Assembly (NCBI RefSeq): GCF_900277125.1
Contig: NZ_OPYN01000207.1
Span: 332,852-396,851 of the forward strand
Origin: Pseudomonas inefficax
Lineage (GTDB): Bacteria > Pseudomonadota > Gammaproteobacteria > Pseudomonadales > Pseudomonadaceae
Direction of reading: 5' to 3'
DNA: 64,000 nt
In this document: piece after piece, positions 35,119 through 43,591 of the stretch
How the letters are laid out: each line of letters starts with the position of its first letter
How positions within the stretch are numbered: the first letter of the stretch is position 1
The notes under the pieces: generated by a model
Told to the model about the DNA's origin: nothing
What the model saw: the letters and a program-made list of their open reading frames with translations, nothing else
Databases searched by the model: none
Translations under genes and position numbers: made by a program

Positions 35119-36660
35119 TCAGGCCACCGCGCGCGGCGGATAGACCCGGGTAGGCACGAAAGGAATCAGGCAGATCAGGGCCACGGCAATGCAGGCCATG
35201 ACCAGGTAGAGGTCGGCGGAGGTCAGCACCAGCGCCTGGTCGTGGATGCGCCTGGCCAGGCCGGCTGCGTTACCGTCGACCAGCGGGGCGTTGCCCAGGC
35301 TGTCCACCAGGTGGTTGGAATGAAAGTGCCGGCGCAGGGTGCCAAGGGCGTCCAGCAGGCCACCGGCGATCACCGCGGCCAGGCCCTTGACGGTGTTGAA
35401 CCAGCTGGAAGCGAACGGGCCTTCCTGCGGGGTCATGCCGTTGGTGGACAGCATCAGCAGCGGCAGCACTGCCATTGGCTGGCCGAACACCTGCAGCAGG
35501 TAGAACGGGTAGAAGTCGCCACGGATCCACTCGCTGGTCAGCAGGCTGCTGCCGACACAGGACACCGCCAGCATCGCCAGGCCGATGCCCAGCACCCAAC
35601 GGCAGTCCACCGCGCGGATGTTGCACAGCGCCGCCGTCAGCGGCAGGGCGATCAGCTGCGGCATGGCTACCAGCATCATCAGCGGGCTGGTCTGCGCCGG
35701 CCGGTAGCCCTGGATCTGCGCCAGGTACGCCGACGGAATGCTGCCCACACCTGAGAGCACGATCAGCACGCCGGCCAGGGTCACCAGGGCGAAACTCAGG
35801 TTGCGCCGCGACAGCATGCGCAACTGGAAGAATGGCAGCGGCTCGGACCATTCGTTGTACATGAACAGCACCAGCAACAGCAGGCCACCACCGAGCAGCC
35901 AGCAGATCAGTGGCGAATCGAACCAGCCCCAGCGGTCGCCCAGCGACAGGCCCAGCACGATGCAGCTGATGGCGGGCAGGCCGAGCAGCACGCCGCGCCA
36001 GTCGAACTGCTTGAAGCGCTCCAGGCGCAGCGGGTCCTGCGGCAGGCCCCAACCGACACAGAACATGGCCAGCATCGAGGGCAGGATGATCTGCCAGAAA
36101 GCCCACTGCCAGCCGACATATTCGGTCCACAGCCCTGCCAGCGGCGTGCCGAGGTTGGGGCCGAAGGTGGCGGTGAGGGCATAGCAGGCCAGGCCATAGA
36201 CCTTGATGCCCGGTGGCAGGAAGCGCAGGGCCACGCTCATCAACATAGGCGGCAAGGCGCCAGAGGCGAAGCCCTGAAGCACACGCAGCAGCATCAGGCT
36301 GTGCAGGTTGGGGGCGAACGGTTGCAGCAGGCCGAGCACGGCGAACAGGCCGATGGCGCTCATGGTGAAGCGCCGCAGCGAGAACGTGGTAGCCAGCCAT
36401 GGCGCGAAAGCCATGGCCGAGACCGAGGCGGCGCTGTAGACGGCCAGCAGCCAGGCGCCTTCGTCGGCGCCGATGCCCATGGCCCCACGGATATCGGCCA
36501 GGGAGATCTTGGTCACCGACTCGTTGAGGCCCGCGCACAACACGGCCAGCAACACACCGAACAGCCCGACCACTACCTGCAGGCCGAACGCAGTCTGCGC
36601 AGGCGCGGCCGGCGCGGGCGCGGCGGCAACCACAGCAGACGGGGCGGACAGGGAACTCAT
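35119..36660 (-). CDS. MFS multidrug transporter, DHA2/EmrB family
   Basis: 513 residues, about 14 membrane helices, drug:H+ antiporter-2 architecture. Ala/Pro-rich cytoplasmic N-terminus; motif C-like GPNLGTPLAGLWTEYVGWQWAFW at about 150-175. First gene of the minus-strand pump operon (MFS, adaptor, outer-membrane protein). Substrate unknown. A LysR-type operator-like palindrome lies 89 bp upstream at 36749-36763. Confidence 0.9.
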   Translation of the reverse strand: MSSLSAPSAVVAAAPAPAAPAQTAFGLQVVVGLFGVLLAVLCAGLNESVTKISLADIRGAMGIGADEGAWLLAVYSAASVSAMAFAPWLATTFSLRRFTMSAIGLFAVLGLLQPFAPNLHSLMLLRVLQGFASGALPPMLMSVALRFLPPGIKVYGLACYALTATFGPNLGTPLAGLWTEYVGWQWAFWQIILPSMLAMFCVGWGLPQDPLRLERFKQFDWRGVLLGLPAISCIVLGLSLGDRWGWFDSPLICWLLGGGLLLLVLFMYNEWSEPLPFFQLRMLSRRNLSFALVTLAGVLIVLSGVGSIPSAYLAQIQGYRPAQTSPLMMLVAMPQLIALPLTAALCNIRAVDCRWVLGIGLAMLAVSCVGSSLLTSEWIRGDFYPFYLLQVFGQPMAVLPLLMLSTNGMTPQEGPFASSWFNTVKGLAAVIAGGLLDALGTLRRHFHSNHLVDSLGNAPLVDGNAAGLARRIHDQALVLTSADLYLVMACIAVALICLIPFVPTRVYPPRAVA

Positions 36661-36748
36661 GGGCAGACATCTCCAGCAACAATTTGCGACTGGAGCAAGT
36701 CTAAGAAGGTCGAATGCTTACGAAAACTGACTTATCGGTAGGTTTATG

Positions 36749-36763
36749 TTGCGTCAGACGCAA
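36749..36763. promoter_or_regulatory. Candidate LysR operator before the MFS pump
   Basis: TTGCGTCAGACGCAA is a perfect 7-1-7 palindrome and contains T-N11-A. A 13/15 match is found upstream of the LysR gene (37847-37861). Confidence 0.6.
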
Positions 36764-36785
36764 TCCACTTCAAAACCGAGTCGCC

Positions 36786-36876
36786 TGCTTCGCGGGCGCG
36801 CCCGCTCCCACAGGTACAGTGCACCTCTCAAGACCTGTGATATCCCTGTGGGAGCGGGCATGCCCGCGAAGAAGCC
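36786..36876. repeat. REP doublet, inward, 32-nt spacer
   Basis: Stems GCGGGCGCGCCCGC and GCGGGCATGCCCGC, tails 32 nt apart, CTGTG at spacer positions 21-25. Sits between the LysR stop codon and the pump promoter and separates the two units. Confidence 0.88.
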
Positions 36877-36885
36877 AACCTGGTA

Positions 36886-37794
36886 TCAAGGGTCAACACT
36901 GCAGCAAGCCTTCAAGGTCTGCCGCAACCACCGATGCGCCGGGTCATTGTGAAACCGTGGGTGCCATGCCTGCAGCACGGTCACCCGCTCCAGCGGCACC
37001 GGGATTTCGAACGAGCGCAGCGGCAGCCCTAGCTTGTGCACGCTATTGAGGATGTTGGCCGGCATCGGCAGGATCAGGTCGGAATCCGGCAGCGAGAACA
37101 GCGCCGAGTGAAAACTCGGGGTAATCAGCGCCACCCGCCGCTGCACCTTGAAGTTGGCCAGTTCCACATCGATCGGCCCATTGGCCCGTCCACGACGGGA
37201 CACGCTGATCTGTGGATAACTGGCAAAACTGTGCGGCGTGATCGGCTGCTCAAAAATCGGGTGGTCGCGTCGCGCCAGCCCCACGTAGTAGGTCTGGAAC
37301 AGGCTCTGCACCTTGATCTCCGGCCCCAGGTCCACGGTCGAGCTGATGATCAGGTCGGTACGACCGTCGCGCAGCACGCTGTCATCATCACCGCCGGGGC
37401 TTTCCGGCACGAAGCGCAGCACCGTGCGCGGTGCCTGCTCGTGCATGCGCCGCAGCAACTGGGCGCCGTACAGAGCGATGAACAGGTCGTTGGTGCGGAT
37501 GTTGAAGGCCCGGTCAAGCTTGGGCAGGTCGACCTCGTCGGCACTCCGGAACACCTCGCCGGCCTGCTCCACCAACGCGGCCACCTGCTCACGCAGGGCC
37601 AGCGCCCGCGGTGTCGGCACCAGGCCACGGCCGGCGCGCACCAGGATCGGGTCACCCAATGCATCGCGGATACGCCCCAGGGTCCGGCTCATCGCCGCCG
37701 GGCTGAGGTTCATGCGCTGCGCCGCGCCGACCACGCTGCCCTCGTCGAGCAGGGCGTCGAGGGCGACGAGCAGGTTCATGTCCGGGAGTTGCAT
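36886..37794 (-). CDS. LysR-type transcriptional regulator (pump-linked)
   Basis: 302 residues. Winged HTH at about 18-60 (GSVVGAAQRMNLSPAAMSRTLGRIRD), effector-binding domain after about 90. Start MQLPDMNLLVALDALL is typical for the NodD/LinR-like branch of LysR proteins. Upstream of and codirectional with the MFS pump operon, which it probably controls. A matching palindrome 53 bp upstream of its own start suggests autoregulation. Confidence 0.88.
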   Translation of the reverse strand: MQLPDMNLLVALDALLDEGSVVGAAQRMNLSPAAMSRTLGRIRDALGDPILVRAGRGLVPTPRALALREQVAALVEQAGEVFRSADEVDLPKLDRAFNIRTNDLFIALYGAQLLRRMHEQAPRTVLRFVPESPGGDDDSVLRDGRTDLIISSTVDLGPEIKVQSLFQTYYVGLARRDHPIFEQPITPHSFASYPQISVSRRGRANGPIDVELANFKVQRRVALITPSFHSALFSLPDSDLILPMPANILNSVHKLGLPLRSFEIPVPLERVTVLQAWHPRFHNDPAHRWLRQTLKACCSVDP

Positions 37795-37846
37795 GGCCGT
37801 TTTCCGTTACAGCTGTGGGAGATGGCGATGGTAGCAGGTTGCTGGA

Positions 37847-37861
37847 TTGCACCAGACGCAA
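37847..37861. promoter_or_regulatory. Candidate LysR operator before the LysR gene
   Basis: TTGCACCAGACGCAA, flanked by A/T so that ATTGC-N7-GCAAT is palindromic. It shares 13 of 15 bases with the site before the MFS pump gene. Confidence 0.6.
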
Positions 37862-37928
37862 TGCGCTCGTGCGTGGCGGGGCATTTATTCAGAGAGTGGA
37901 TTGAGCCAAGAATGAGGAATGGCAGGTT

Positions 37929-38030
37929 CGGCCTCTTCGCGGGTGAACCCGCTCCCCCAGTGACTGCACAAGCTCCGAATACTGTGGCGCACCTGTGGGA
38001 GCGGGTTCACCCGCGAAGAGGCCAGAACAG
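37929..38030. repeat. REP doublet, inward, 32-nt spacer
   Basis: Stem GCGGGTGAACCCGC / GCGGGTTCACCCGC, left tail slightly decayed (CTCCCCCAGT), right tail CTGTGGGAG, 32 nt apart. Ends 35 bp before the universal stress gene. Confidence 0.88.
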
Positions 38031-38065
38031 ACAACCCCTTAGCCAGCCTGAAACAAGGACCCCAC

Positions 38066-38515
38066 ATGCCCAGCCCCGTCCTGATCGCCATCGACGCCTC
38101 CCCTGCATCCACCGCCCTGCTCACCCTCGCCCGCCGCTACTGCCACCCCGGCGAGCACGAACTGCACGTGCTGCTGGCCATCGACGCTACCTTCGCCGTC
38201 CACGACCAACCCGCGCCCTACACCGCAGAAGAACTGGAAGAATACCCCGCCGCCTGCGAAGAGCAGCACCAGGCCGACCACGCAGTGGCCGAGGCAGTGC
38301 GCCACTTGCAACAAGCCGGCTTCGCCTGCCAGGGCTGCATGGTGGCCGGGCAGCCGGTCGAGGCGATCGTGGCCAAGGCGCAGGAGCTGAATTGCGAACT
38401 GATCATCATGGGCCACCGCCACCTGTCCCGGCTGGGGCGGATGCTGGATCCGTCGATCAGTGCGAAGGTGATTGATCGGGTGAAGGTGCCAGTGTTGGTA
38501 GGGGCCGCGAGCTAA
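38066..38515 (+). CDS. Universal stress protein (UspA family)
   Basis: 149 residues. Rossmann-like Usp fold with the ATP-binding signature G-H-R-H-x3-G-R-x-LDPSISAKVIDRVKVPVLV near the C-terminus, so probably the ATP-binding class. The N-terminus PVLIAIDASPAS is typical. Role in stress survival by analogy. Its stop codon abuts a decayed REP half. Confidence 0.88.
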   Translation: MPSPVLIAIDASPASTALLTLARRYCHPGEHELHVLLAIDATFAVHDQPAPYTAEELEEYPAACEEQHQADHAVAEAVRHLQQAGFACQGCMVAGQPVEAIVAKAQELNCELIIMGHRHLSRLGRMLDPSISAKVIDRVKVPVLVGAAS

Positions 38516-38519
38516 CTGC

Positions 38520-38599
38520 ACCGCTCCCACAGGATTTGCGCCAGCCCCAAGAGCAGCACATCACTTGAGGGAGCGGGCAAGCCCGCGAAGAGGCCAGTA
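38520..38599. repeat. Decayed REP doublet, inward, 32-nt spacer
   Basis: The left unit keeps only CCGCTCCCACAGG; its stem is missing next to the uspA stop codon. The right unit (GAGGGAGCGGGCAAGCCCGC) is intact but for one base. The 32-nt spacing is unchanged, so this was once a complete doublet. Confidence 0.75.
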
Positions 38600-38620
38600 G
38601 CTGCACTACCTCACCCCGGA

Positions 38621-39481
38621 TCATCCCTCGCTCGGCTTCACCACCACCGTACAAGTCGTCCCCGCCGCCAGCAAGAACCCGTCCGGCACTTCATCGATAT
38701 GAATGCGCACCGGCACCCGCTGCGCCAGGCGCACCCAGTTGAAGGTCGGGTTCACATCCGCGATCAACTCGCGGCTCTGCGGGTTGTCGCGGTCGTAGAT
38801 GCCGCGGGCGATGCTTTCCACATGACCCCTTATGCGCTCGCCGCTCATCATCTGCAGCTCGGCCTGGTCGCCCACCTTCACATGCGGCAACTTGGTCTCC
38901 TCGAAGAACCCGTATACCCAGAACGAATTCTCGTCGACCACCGCCATCACCGCTTCACCGGTACGCGCATAGTCACCCTTGTGGATATTCAGGTTGGTCA
39001 CGTAGCCGTCCACCGTGGCCACGATATGCGTGCGCTTGAGGTTCAGCTCGGCCGCAGCCAGTTCGGCAAGGGCCTGCTGGTAATCCGCCTGGGCGGAGTT
39101 GGCGATGTTGCTGGCGTCGTCGCGGTTTTCCTTGGAGATCACCAGGTTGTCCATGTCGGCACGGCGCTTGGCGTTGACCTTGCGCATTTCCCAGGTGGCC
39201 TTGCGCGATGCAACCTGCGCCTTGGCCTGGTCGACCGCCAGCTGGTAGTGCTCAGGGTCGATCTGGATCAGCAGGTCGCCCTTCTTCACCCGCTGGTTGT
39301 CCTTGACCGGCACGTCCACCACATAGCCAGGCACGTCGGCAGCGACGTTGATGATGTCGGCACGCACACGGCCGTCGCGGGTCCATGGCGTGGTCATGTA
39401 GTGCAGCCACAACTGGCGACCGATCACCACGGCAGCGGCAAGCACCAACAGGGTGGCGACCAGGCTGAAGAACTTTTTCAT
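38621..39481 (-). CDS. HlyD-family adaptor of an aromatic-acid-type efflux pump
   Basis: 286 residues, AaeA-like: short, with one N-terminal helix (4-25), lipoyl domain (DVPGYVVDVPVKDNQRVKKGDLLIQIDPEHYQLAVDQA), a short hairpin and beta-barrel. Works with the FUSC transporter and DUF1656 protein encoded just upstream (10-bp gap). In E. coli AaeAB exports hydroxylated aromatic carboxylic acids. Confidence 0.88.
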   Translation of the reverse strand: MKKFFSLVATLLVLAAAVVIGRQLWLHYMTTPWTRDGRVRADIINVAADVPGYVVDVPVKDNQRVKKGDLLIQIDPEHYQLAVDQAKAQVASRKATWEMRKVNAKRRADMDNLVISKENRDDASNIANSAQADYQQALAELAAAELNLKRTHIVATVDGYVTNLNIHKGDYARTGEAVMAVVDENSFWVYGFFEETKLPHVKVGDQAELQMMSGERIRGHVESIARGIYDRDNPQSRELIADVNPTFNWVRLAQRVPVRIHIDEVPDGFLLAAGTTCTVVVKPSEG

Positions 39482-39491
39482 CGAAGGATTC

Positions 39492-39707
39492 TCACCAGTA
39501 GAGCGATAGCGCCAGGGCGCCGAACAGGCAGACGAACAGGCTCAGACGCAGCAGCGCCGGGTGCCAGAAGAAGCGATAGCCATCATGGCTGGCGATGAAC
39601 CGGTCCAGGCCCCAGGCCAGGCCCAGGGCGAACAGGAACATCAAGGTCATGGTGGGCATGTACACGCCATGGAAGGCGATTTCACGGGGCATGGTTTCAC
39701 GGAGCAT
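39492..39707 (-). CDS. DUF1656 membrane protein (AaeX-like)
   Basis: 71 residues starting at ATG 39707, supported by AAGGA 7 nt ahead; a second ATG is at 39692. The sequence MPREIAFHGVYMPTMTLMFLFALGLAW with two membrane helices is typical of DUF1656/AaeX proteins that accompany FUSC pumps. Overlaps the FUSC gene end by 11 bp in another frame. Function of the family is unknown. Confidence 0.88.
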   Translation of the reverse strand: MLRETMPREIAFHGVYMPTMTLMFLFALGLAWGLDRFIASHDGYRFFWHPALLRLSLFVCLFGALALSLYW

Positions 39708-41874
39708 CGTGCAGTCCTTTCGCCGGTGCCAACGGCGACTGTGGGTCGAGCAGGGAAGAACGGATGAAGTGCAGGTAGCTTTGTGCGCGGCGCAGCACCG
39801 AAGTGTCGAAGTGGCGGGCGAAGGGCTCGTCGGTGGCCTGCACGCGGGCGATGGCGTGGTCCACTGCCACCAGCGCGCGTTCGTGGTTGCTGGCGCTGGG
39901 CTGCAGGAATAGCCGCGCCAGGGCACGGCCCATCACGCGGATGGCCTGGCGCCAGGGCTGCGATTCGGCGTAGGCCGGGTGCACCGGCGCACGGGCCTGC
40001 TCCTTGCGCAGCTCGATGATGGCATGGCCGATTTCCAGCACGGTGAACATCCAGCCCATCAACTGGCTCTGTACCTGCGGCTTGCCGGCTGCCAGGCCAT
40101 AGGCCTGGTGCAGCAGGTCGCGGGTGCGGCTTTCGAAGGCCGTGCCGATGCCGCGCAGGCGGCCGCTGATGGCGAACAGCACCTGCTCGCGCAGCTCCTG
40201 TTCCAGGCGGCTCCACAGCCAGCGGCTGTTGGGCGGCAGGATGATCGCACCGGCAGCGGCACAGACGAACATGCCGATGACCATGCCGATGTAGTCGTTG
40301 ATGAAGGTGTACGGGTCATACACGGTAAGGTTGTTCGGCACCGAACCGATGGCGAAGAACACCAGCAGGCCGATGCCGTAGCCAGCGTAGGCCGGCCGTG
40401 ACGAAAGGAACGCGCCCAGCACGAACACCGGCGCCAGCACCATGCACAGCAGCGGGAAACCGTCGATCCAGGGGAACACGAAGAAGGTTTCGAAGAAGCC
40501 GACGAAGGCACCGATCGCCGTGCCGCAGGCCATCTGGAACGACATGCGCTTGGGGTTCGGCGAGGCCGCCGACAGGCCCACGGTGACGGTGGCGATCAGG
40601 GTCATCATGGCGCCGCTGGGCCAGTCGCTGAACAGCCAGTAGCTGCCCAGCAGCAACAGCACCGCCGAGGCGCGCACACCGGCGGCCAACGATACCAGCC
40701 AGCTGGTCTGCGCCACGTAGGGCTCATCCCACTGCTCGCGTTCGTGCCGGTGCGCGGCCAGCGAGGCGTGGGTTTCGGCGTAGCTGTACATCTCGTCGAC
40801 GAAGCGGTAGAGCAGCTCGAAGGCGGTGTGGAAGTCGAGCAGGTCGGACTCGCTCGGCTCGGTTTCCAGGTACTCGGCGCGCAGGCCGCGCACCTGTGCC
40901 TGCAGGCCTTCCTTGTAGGCGGCCAGCTCCAGGGTCAGGCGCAGCGCATCGGCGTCGGTCAGCGCCCGGCCCACATAGGGCTGCAACAGCTCCACCAGGG
41001 TGTTCAGGCCCGGCTCGATGGCGCCCACGATCTGCAGCGGGCCGCGGGCGCGCAGGCGCTCCAGCAAACGGTGCAGGGCATTGAAGCGCGTGGTGATGGC
41101 CATGAACTCGCCGTTCATGCGCACCAGGCGACCAGAGCGCCGGCGCATGTGCGGGTCTTCGAAAGCGGTGACGTTGCGCAGGCTCTCGAGGCCCACGGCT
41201 TCAGCGACGAAGCGCACGTTGCTGCTCTCGAAACGGTCCCGCTGGCTTTCGCCGCGCAGGGCCTCGACCACCACCCCGGCGAACACGCCGAAGCGCTGGT
41301 ACAAAGCGTTGCGCATGGCGGCACTGGCTGACTGTGGCAGGATCGCAGCGCTGACGAAGGTCGACACCAGAATGCCCAGGGCGATTTCCAGTACTCGCCA
41401 TACCGCCGCCATGAACGCCTGGTCAGGGTGCTCCAGCACCGGCAGGCCGATCATTGCCGCGGTGTAGCCGGCCAGCACGAAGCCATAGGCGCGGAAGGTG
41501 CGGTAGCGCATGGCTCCGGCCGAGCACAGGCCTACCCACAGGGCCAGGCTGGGCAGGAACAGCTCGGTGTTTTGCGGGAAGATGGCGATCAGCGCCACCA
41601 TCATCGCCGAGCCGGCCAGGGTGCCGAGCACCCGGTAGAAGCTCTTGGCGAACACATGCCCGCTTTGCGGCTGCATGACGATGAACACGGTGATCATCGC
41701 CGTGCGCGGTTGCGGCAGTTCCAGGCGCATGGCCAGCCACAGGGTGATGAACGCAGCGGCCAGCACCTTGAAGATGTACACCCAGGTCACCCCGTCGGTG
41801 CGCGCCCAGGCAAAGAAGCCCCGGCGCCATTCCAGGCTCTGCAGCCAGCGCACGGGCAAACTGGAAGTGCTCAT
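39697..41874 (-). CDS. FUSC-family efflux transporter (AaeB-like)
   Basis: 725 residues. Two membrane bundles (about 35-190 and 400-560) each followed by a cytoplasmic domain, with the FUSC motifs PQPRTAMITVFIVMQPQSGHVFAKSFYRVLGT in the first half and a similar PNPKRMSFQMACGTAIGAFVGF in the second. Presumed exporter of aromatic acids or related compounds. Overlaps the outer-membrane gene by 4 bp (ATGA). Confidence 0.9.
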   Translation of the reverse strand: MSTSSLPVRWLQSLEWRRGFFAWARTDGVTWVYIFKVLAAAFITLWLAMRLELPQPRTAMITVFIVMQPQSGHVFAKSFYRVLGTLAGSAMMVALIAIFPQNTELFLPSLALWVGLCSAGAMRYRTFRAYGFVLAGYTAAMIGLPVLEHPDQAFMAAVWRVLEIALGILVSTFVSAAILPQSASAAMRNALYQRFGVFAGVVVEALRGESQRDRFESSNVRFVAEAVGLESLRNVTAFEDPHMRRRSGRLVRMNGEFMAITTRFNALHRLLERLRARGPLQIVGAIEPGLNTLVELLQPYVGRALTDADALRLTLELAAYKEGLQAQVRGLRAEYLETEPSESDLLDFHTAFELLYRFVDEMYSYAETHASLAAHRHEREQWDEPYVAQTSWLVSLAAGVRASAVLLLLGSYWLFSDWPSGAMMTLIATVTVGLSAASPNPKRMSFQMACGTAIGAFVGFFETFFVFPWIDGFPLLCMVLAPVFVLGAFLSSRPAYAGYGIGLLVFFAIGSVPNNLTVYDPYTFINDYIGMVIGMFVCAAAGAIILPPNSRWLWSRLEQELREQVLFAISGRLRGIGTAFESRTRDLLHQAYGLAAGKPQVQSQLMGWMFTVLEIGHAIIELRKEQARAPVHPAYAESQPWRQAIRVMGRALARLFLQPSASNHERALVAVDHAIARVQATDEPFARHFDTSVLRRAQSYLHFIRSSLLDPQSPLAPAKGLHDAP

Positions 41875-43400
41875 TCGGCGTTATCCGGCTTCTTGTCGAA
41901 AATGGCCAGGGTGGCCGGGGTTTTCGGTGCGGCCTGGCGCTCCTCTTTCGGCACGTCCTGACCAGCCTGCAAGCCGCCGCCCAGGGCGGTGACCAGCTCG
42001 GCATGGGCAATCAAGCGGGCGGCCTGCACCTGCTGTTGCACCTGCTGCTGGCGGAACAGCAAGGTCTGGGCGTTGAGCACGTTGAGGTAGTCGGTAAGGC
42101 CACGCTGGAAGGCGACCATGGCGATGTCGTAGGTTTTCTGCGCGGCCGCGACCGATTCGGCGGCGAAGTGCGACTGCTCCTTCATCGACTCACGGCGGAT
42201 CAGCTGGTCAGAGATATTCTTCAGCGCACCGACAACGGTCTGGTTGTAGCGCGCCACGGCCACGTCATAGCCCGCCGAGGCCACGCCCAGCTGCGAGCGC
42301 AGGCGGCCACCGTCGAAGATCGGCAGGCTGATGGCCGGGCCGACGTTGTAGTTGAACTTGCGCCCGGTGAGGAATTCCAGCGGGCCACCACCGGTTGCCA
42401 TGAAGCCAAGGCTGCCGACCAAGTCTACGTTGGGAAAGAAGCCGGCGTGGGCTACATCGATGCCACGCGCCTGGGCAGCTACCTGCCAACGGCTGGCAAC
42501 CACGTCGGGGCGTTGGCCGACCAGTTCGGCCGGCAGGTTCGACGGCAATTTCAGCGGCGCGGCCAGGGCCAGGCTCGGGCGCTGCAACTGCGCCCCCTCC
42601 CCCGGGCCCTTGCCAGCCAAGGCGGCCAGCTGGTTGCGGGCCAGCGCAATTTCTTCGTCGAGGCTATCGAGCTGGCGGTGGGTTTCCGGCAGCGGCGCTT
42701 CGGCCTGGCTGACCTCGAAGTGGGTGCCGATACCGGCATCCAGGCGGCGCTTGGCCAGGGCTAGGATCTGCTCCTGCTGCTCCAGCTCGGCCTTGACGAT
42801 GTCGCGCTGGGCGAAGTGCAGGCTCAGCTGGATGTAGGCGCGCACCACGTTGTTCTGCAGCTCCAGCTGCGCCTGGCGGGCTTCGGCCACGCTCATGTGC
42901 GCCTGGTCCACGGCCTGCTCGCTGGCGTTGCGTTCGCGGCCCCACAGGTCGAGCGCATAGCTGAAGCCAATTGCGGCGTTGTTGTCCCAGGTATTGGCGC
43001 CGGACAGCGCGCCCGGGCCGTAGAACTGGTCCTCAGGCCAGTTGTGGCGCTTGAGCGTGGCCTGGCCGTTGGCCTGGAGCTTTTCCGCCGACTCGACCAC
43101 GCCGGCCATGGCCTTGGCTTCGCGTACCCGCGCCGCAGCCATGGCCAGGCTCGGGCTGCCAGCCACGGCCAGGGCAACCCAGCGGTCCAGCTGCGGGTCA
43201 CCATAGGCGCGCCACCATTGCTGATCGGGCCAATGGGCGTCGGTCGCGGCTTCGCGTATGGCCGCGTCGGTGGTCAGGGTGTTGGCTTGCAGCGTCTTGC
43301 TTTGCGGGGCGATGCCCCAGGTTCCGATACAGCCGCTCAGGGCGAGGGCAAGGGCACAGGCACTGAACGCATTGAGCGTTCTGATGATGCGACGCGGCAC
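41871..43400 (-). CDS. Outer-membrane efflux lipoprotein (OprM/NodT family)
   Basis: 509 residues. Lipobox LSGC at about 20-23, then two OEP domains with long helices. First gene of a four-gene minus-strand unit (outer-membrane duct, FUSC, DUF1656, HlyD adaptor). Pump genes in this order with a divergent LysR gene match aae-type loci. Confidence 0.9.
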   Translation of the reverse strand: MPRRIIRTLNAFSACALALALSGCIGTWGIAPQSKTLQANTLTTDAAIREAATDAHWPDQQWWRAYGDPQLDRWVALAVAGSPSLAMAAARVREAKAMAGVVESAEKLQANGQATLKRHNWPEDQFYGPGALSGANTWDNNAAIGFSYALDLWGRERNASEQAVDQAHMSVAEARQAQLELQNNVVRAYIQLSLHFAQRDIVKAELEQQEQILALAKRRLDAGIGTHFEVSQAEAPLPETHRQLDSLDEEIALARNQLAALAGKGPGEGAQLQRPSLALAAPLKLPSNLPAELVGQRPDVVASRWQVAAQARGIDVAHAGFFPNVDLVGSLGFMATGGGPLEFLTGRKFNYNVGPAISLPIFDGGRLRSQLGVASAGYDVAVARYNQTVVGALKNISDQLIRRESMKEQSHFAAESVAAAQKTYDIAMVAFQRGLTDYLNVLNAQTLLFRQQQVQQQVQAARLIAHAELVTALGGGLQAGQDVPKEERQAAPKTPATLAIFDKKPDNAE

Positions 43401-43591
43401 AGCTGCGATTTCCCGAGGAAGAGGTGAAGAGGCCGGGCAATTCTAGGGGGCGGCAGCACTGGCGATAAGCGTGGATTCCTGCGAATCTTTGTTACCAAAA
43501 CAGCGATAATCCGCCTTTGGTCGAAGGCAACTTTTCATCTCTTTTACGTTACTTCGTGACACAATTTTGTCCTCTACATCGAGAGTGACCC
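43401..43591. promoter_or_regulatory. Divergent promoter region of the FUSC pump and its LysR gene
   Basis: 191 bp without genes. A small palindrome GCCTT-N6-AAGGC at 43513-43528 and a nearby GCGATAA repeated twice are candidate regulator sites; neither is strong. Confidence 0.35.
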
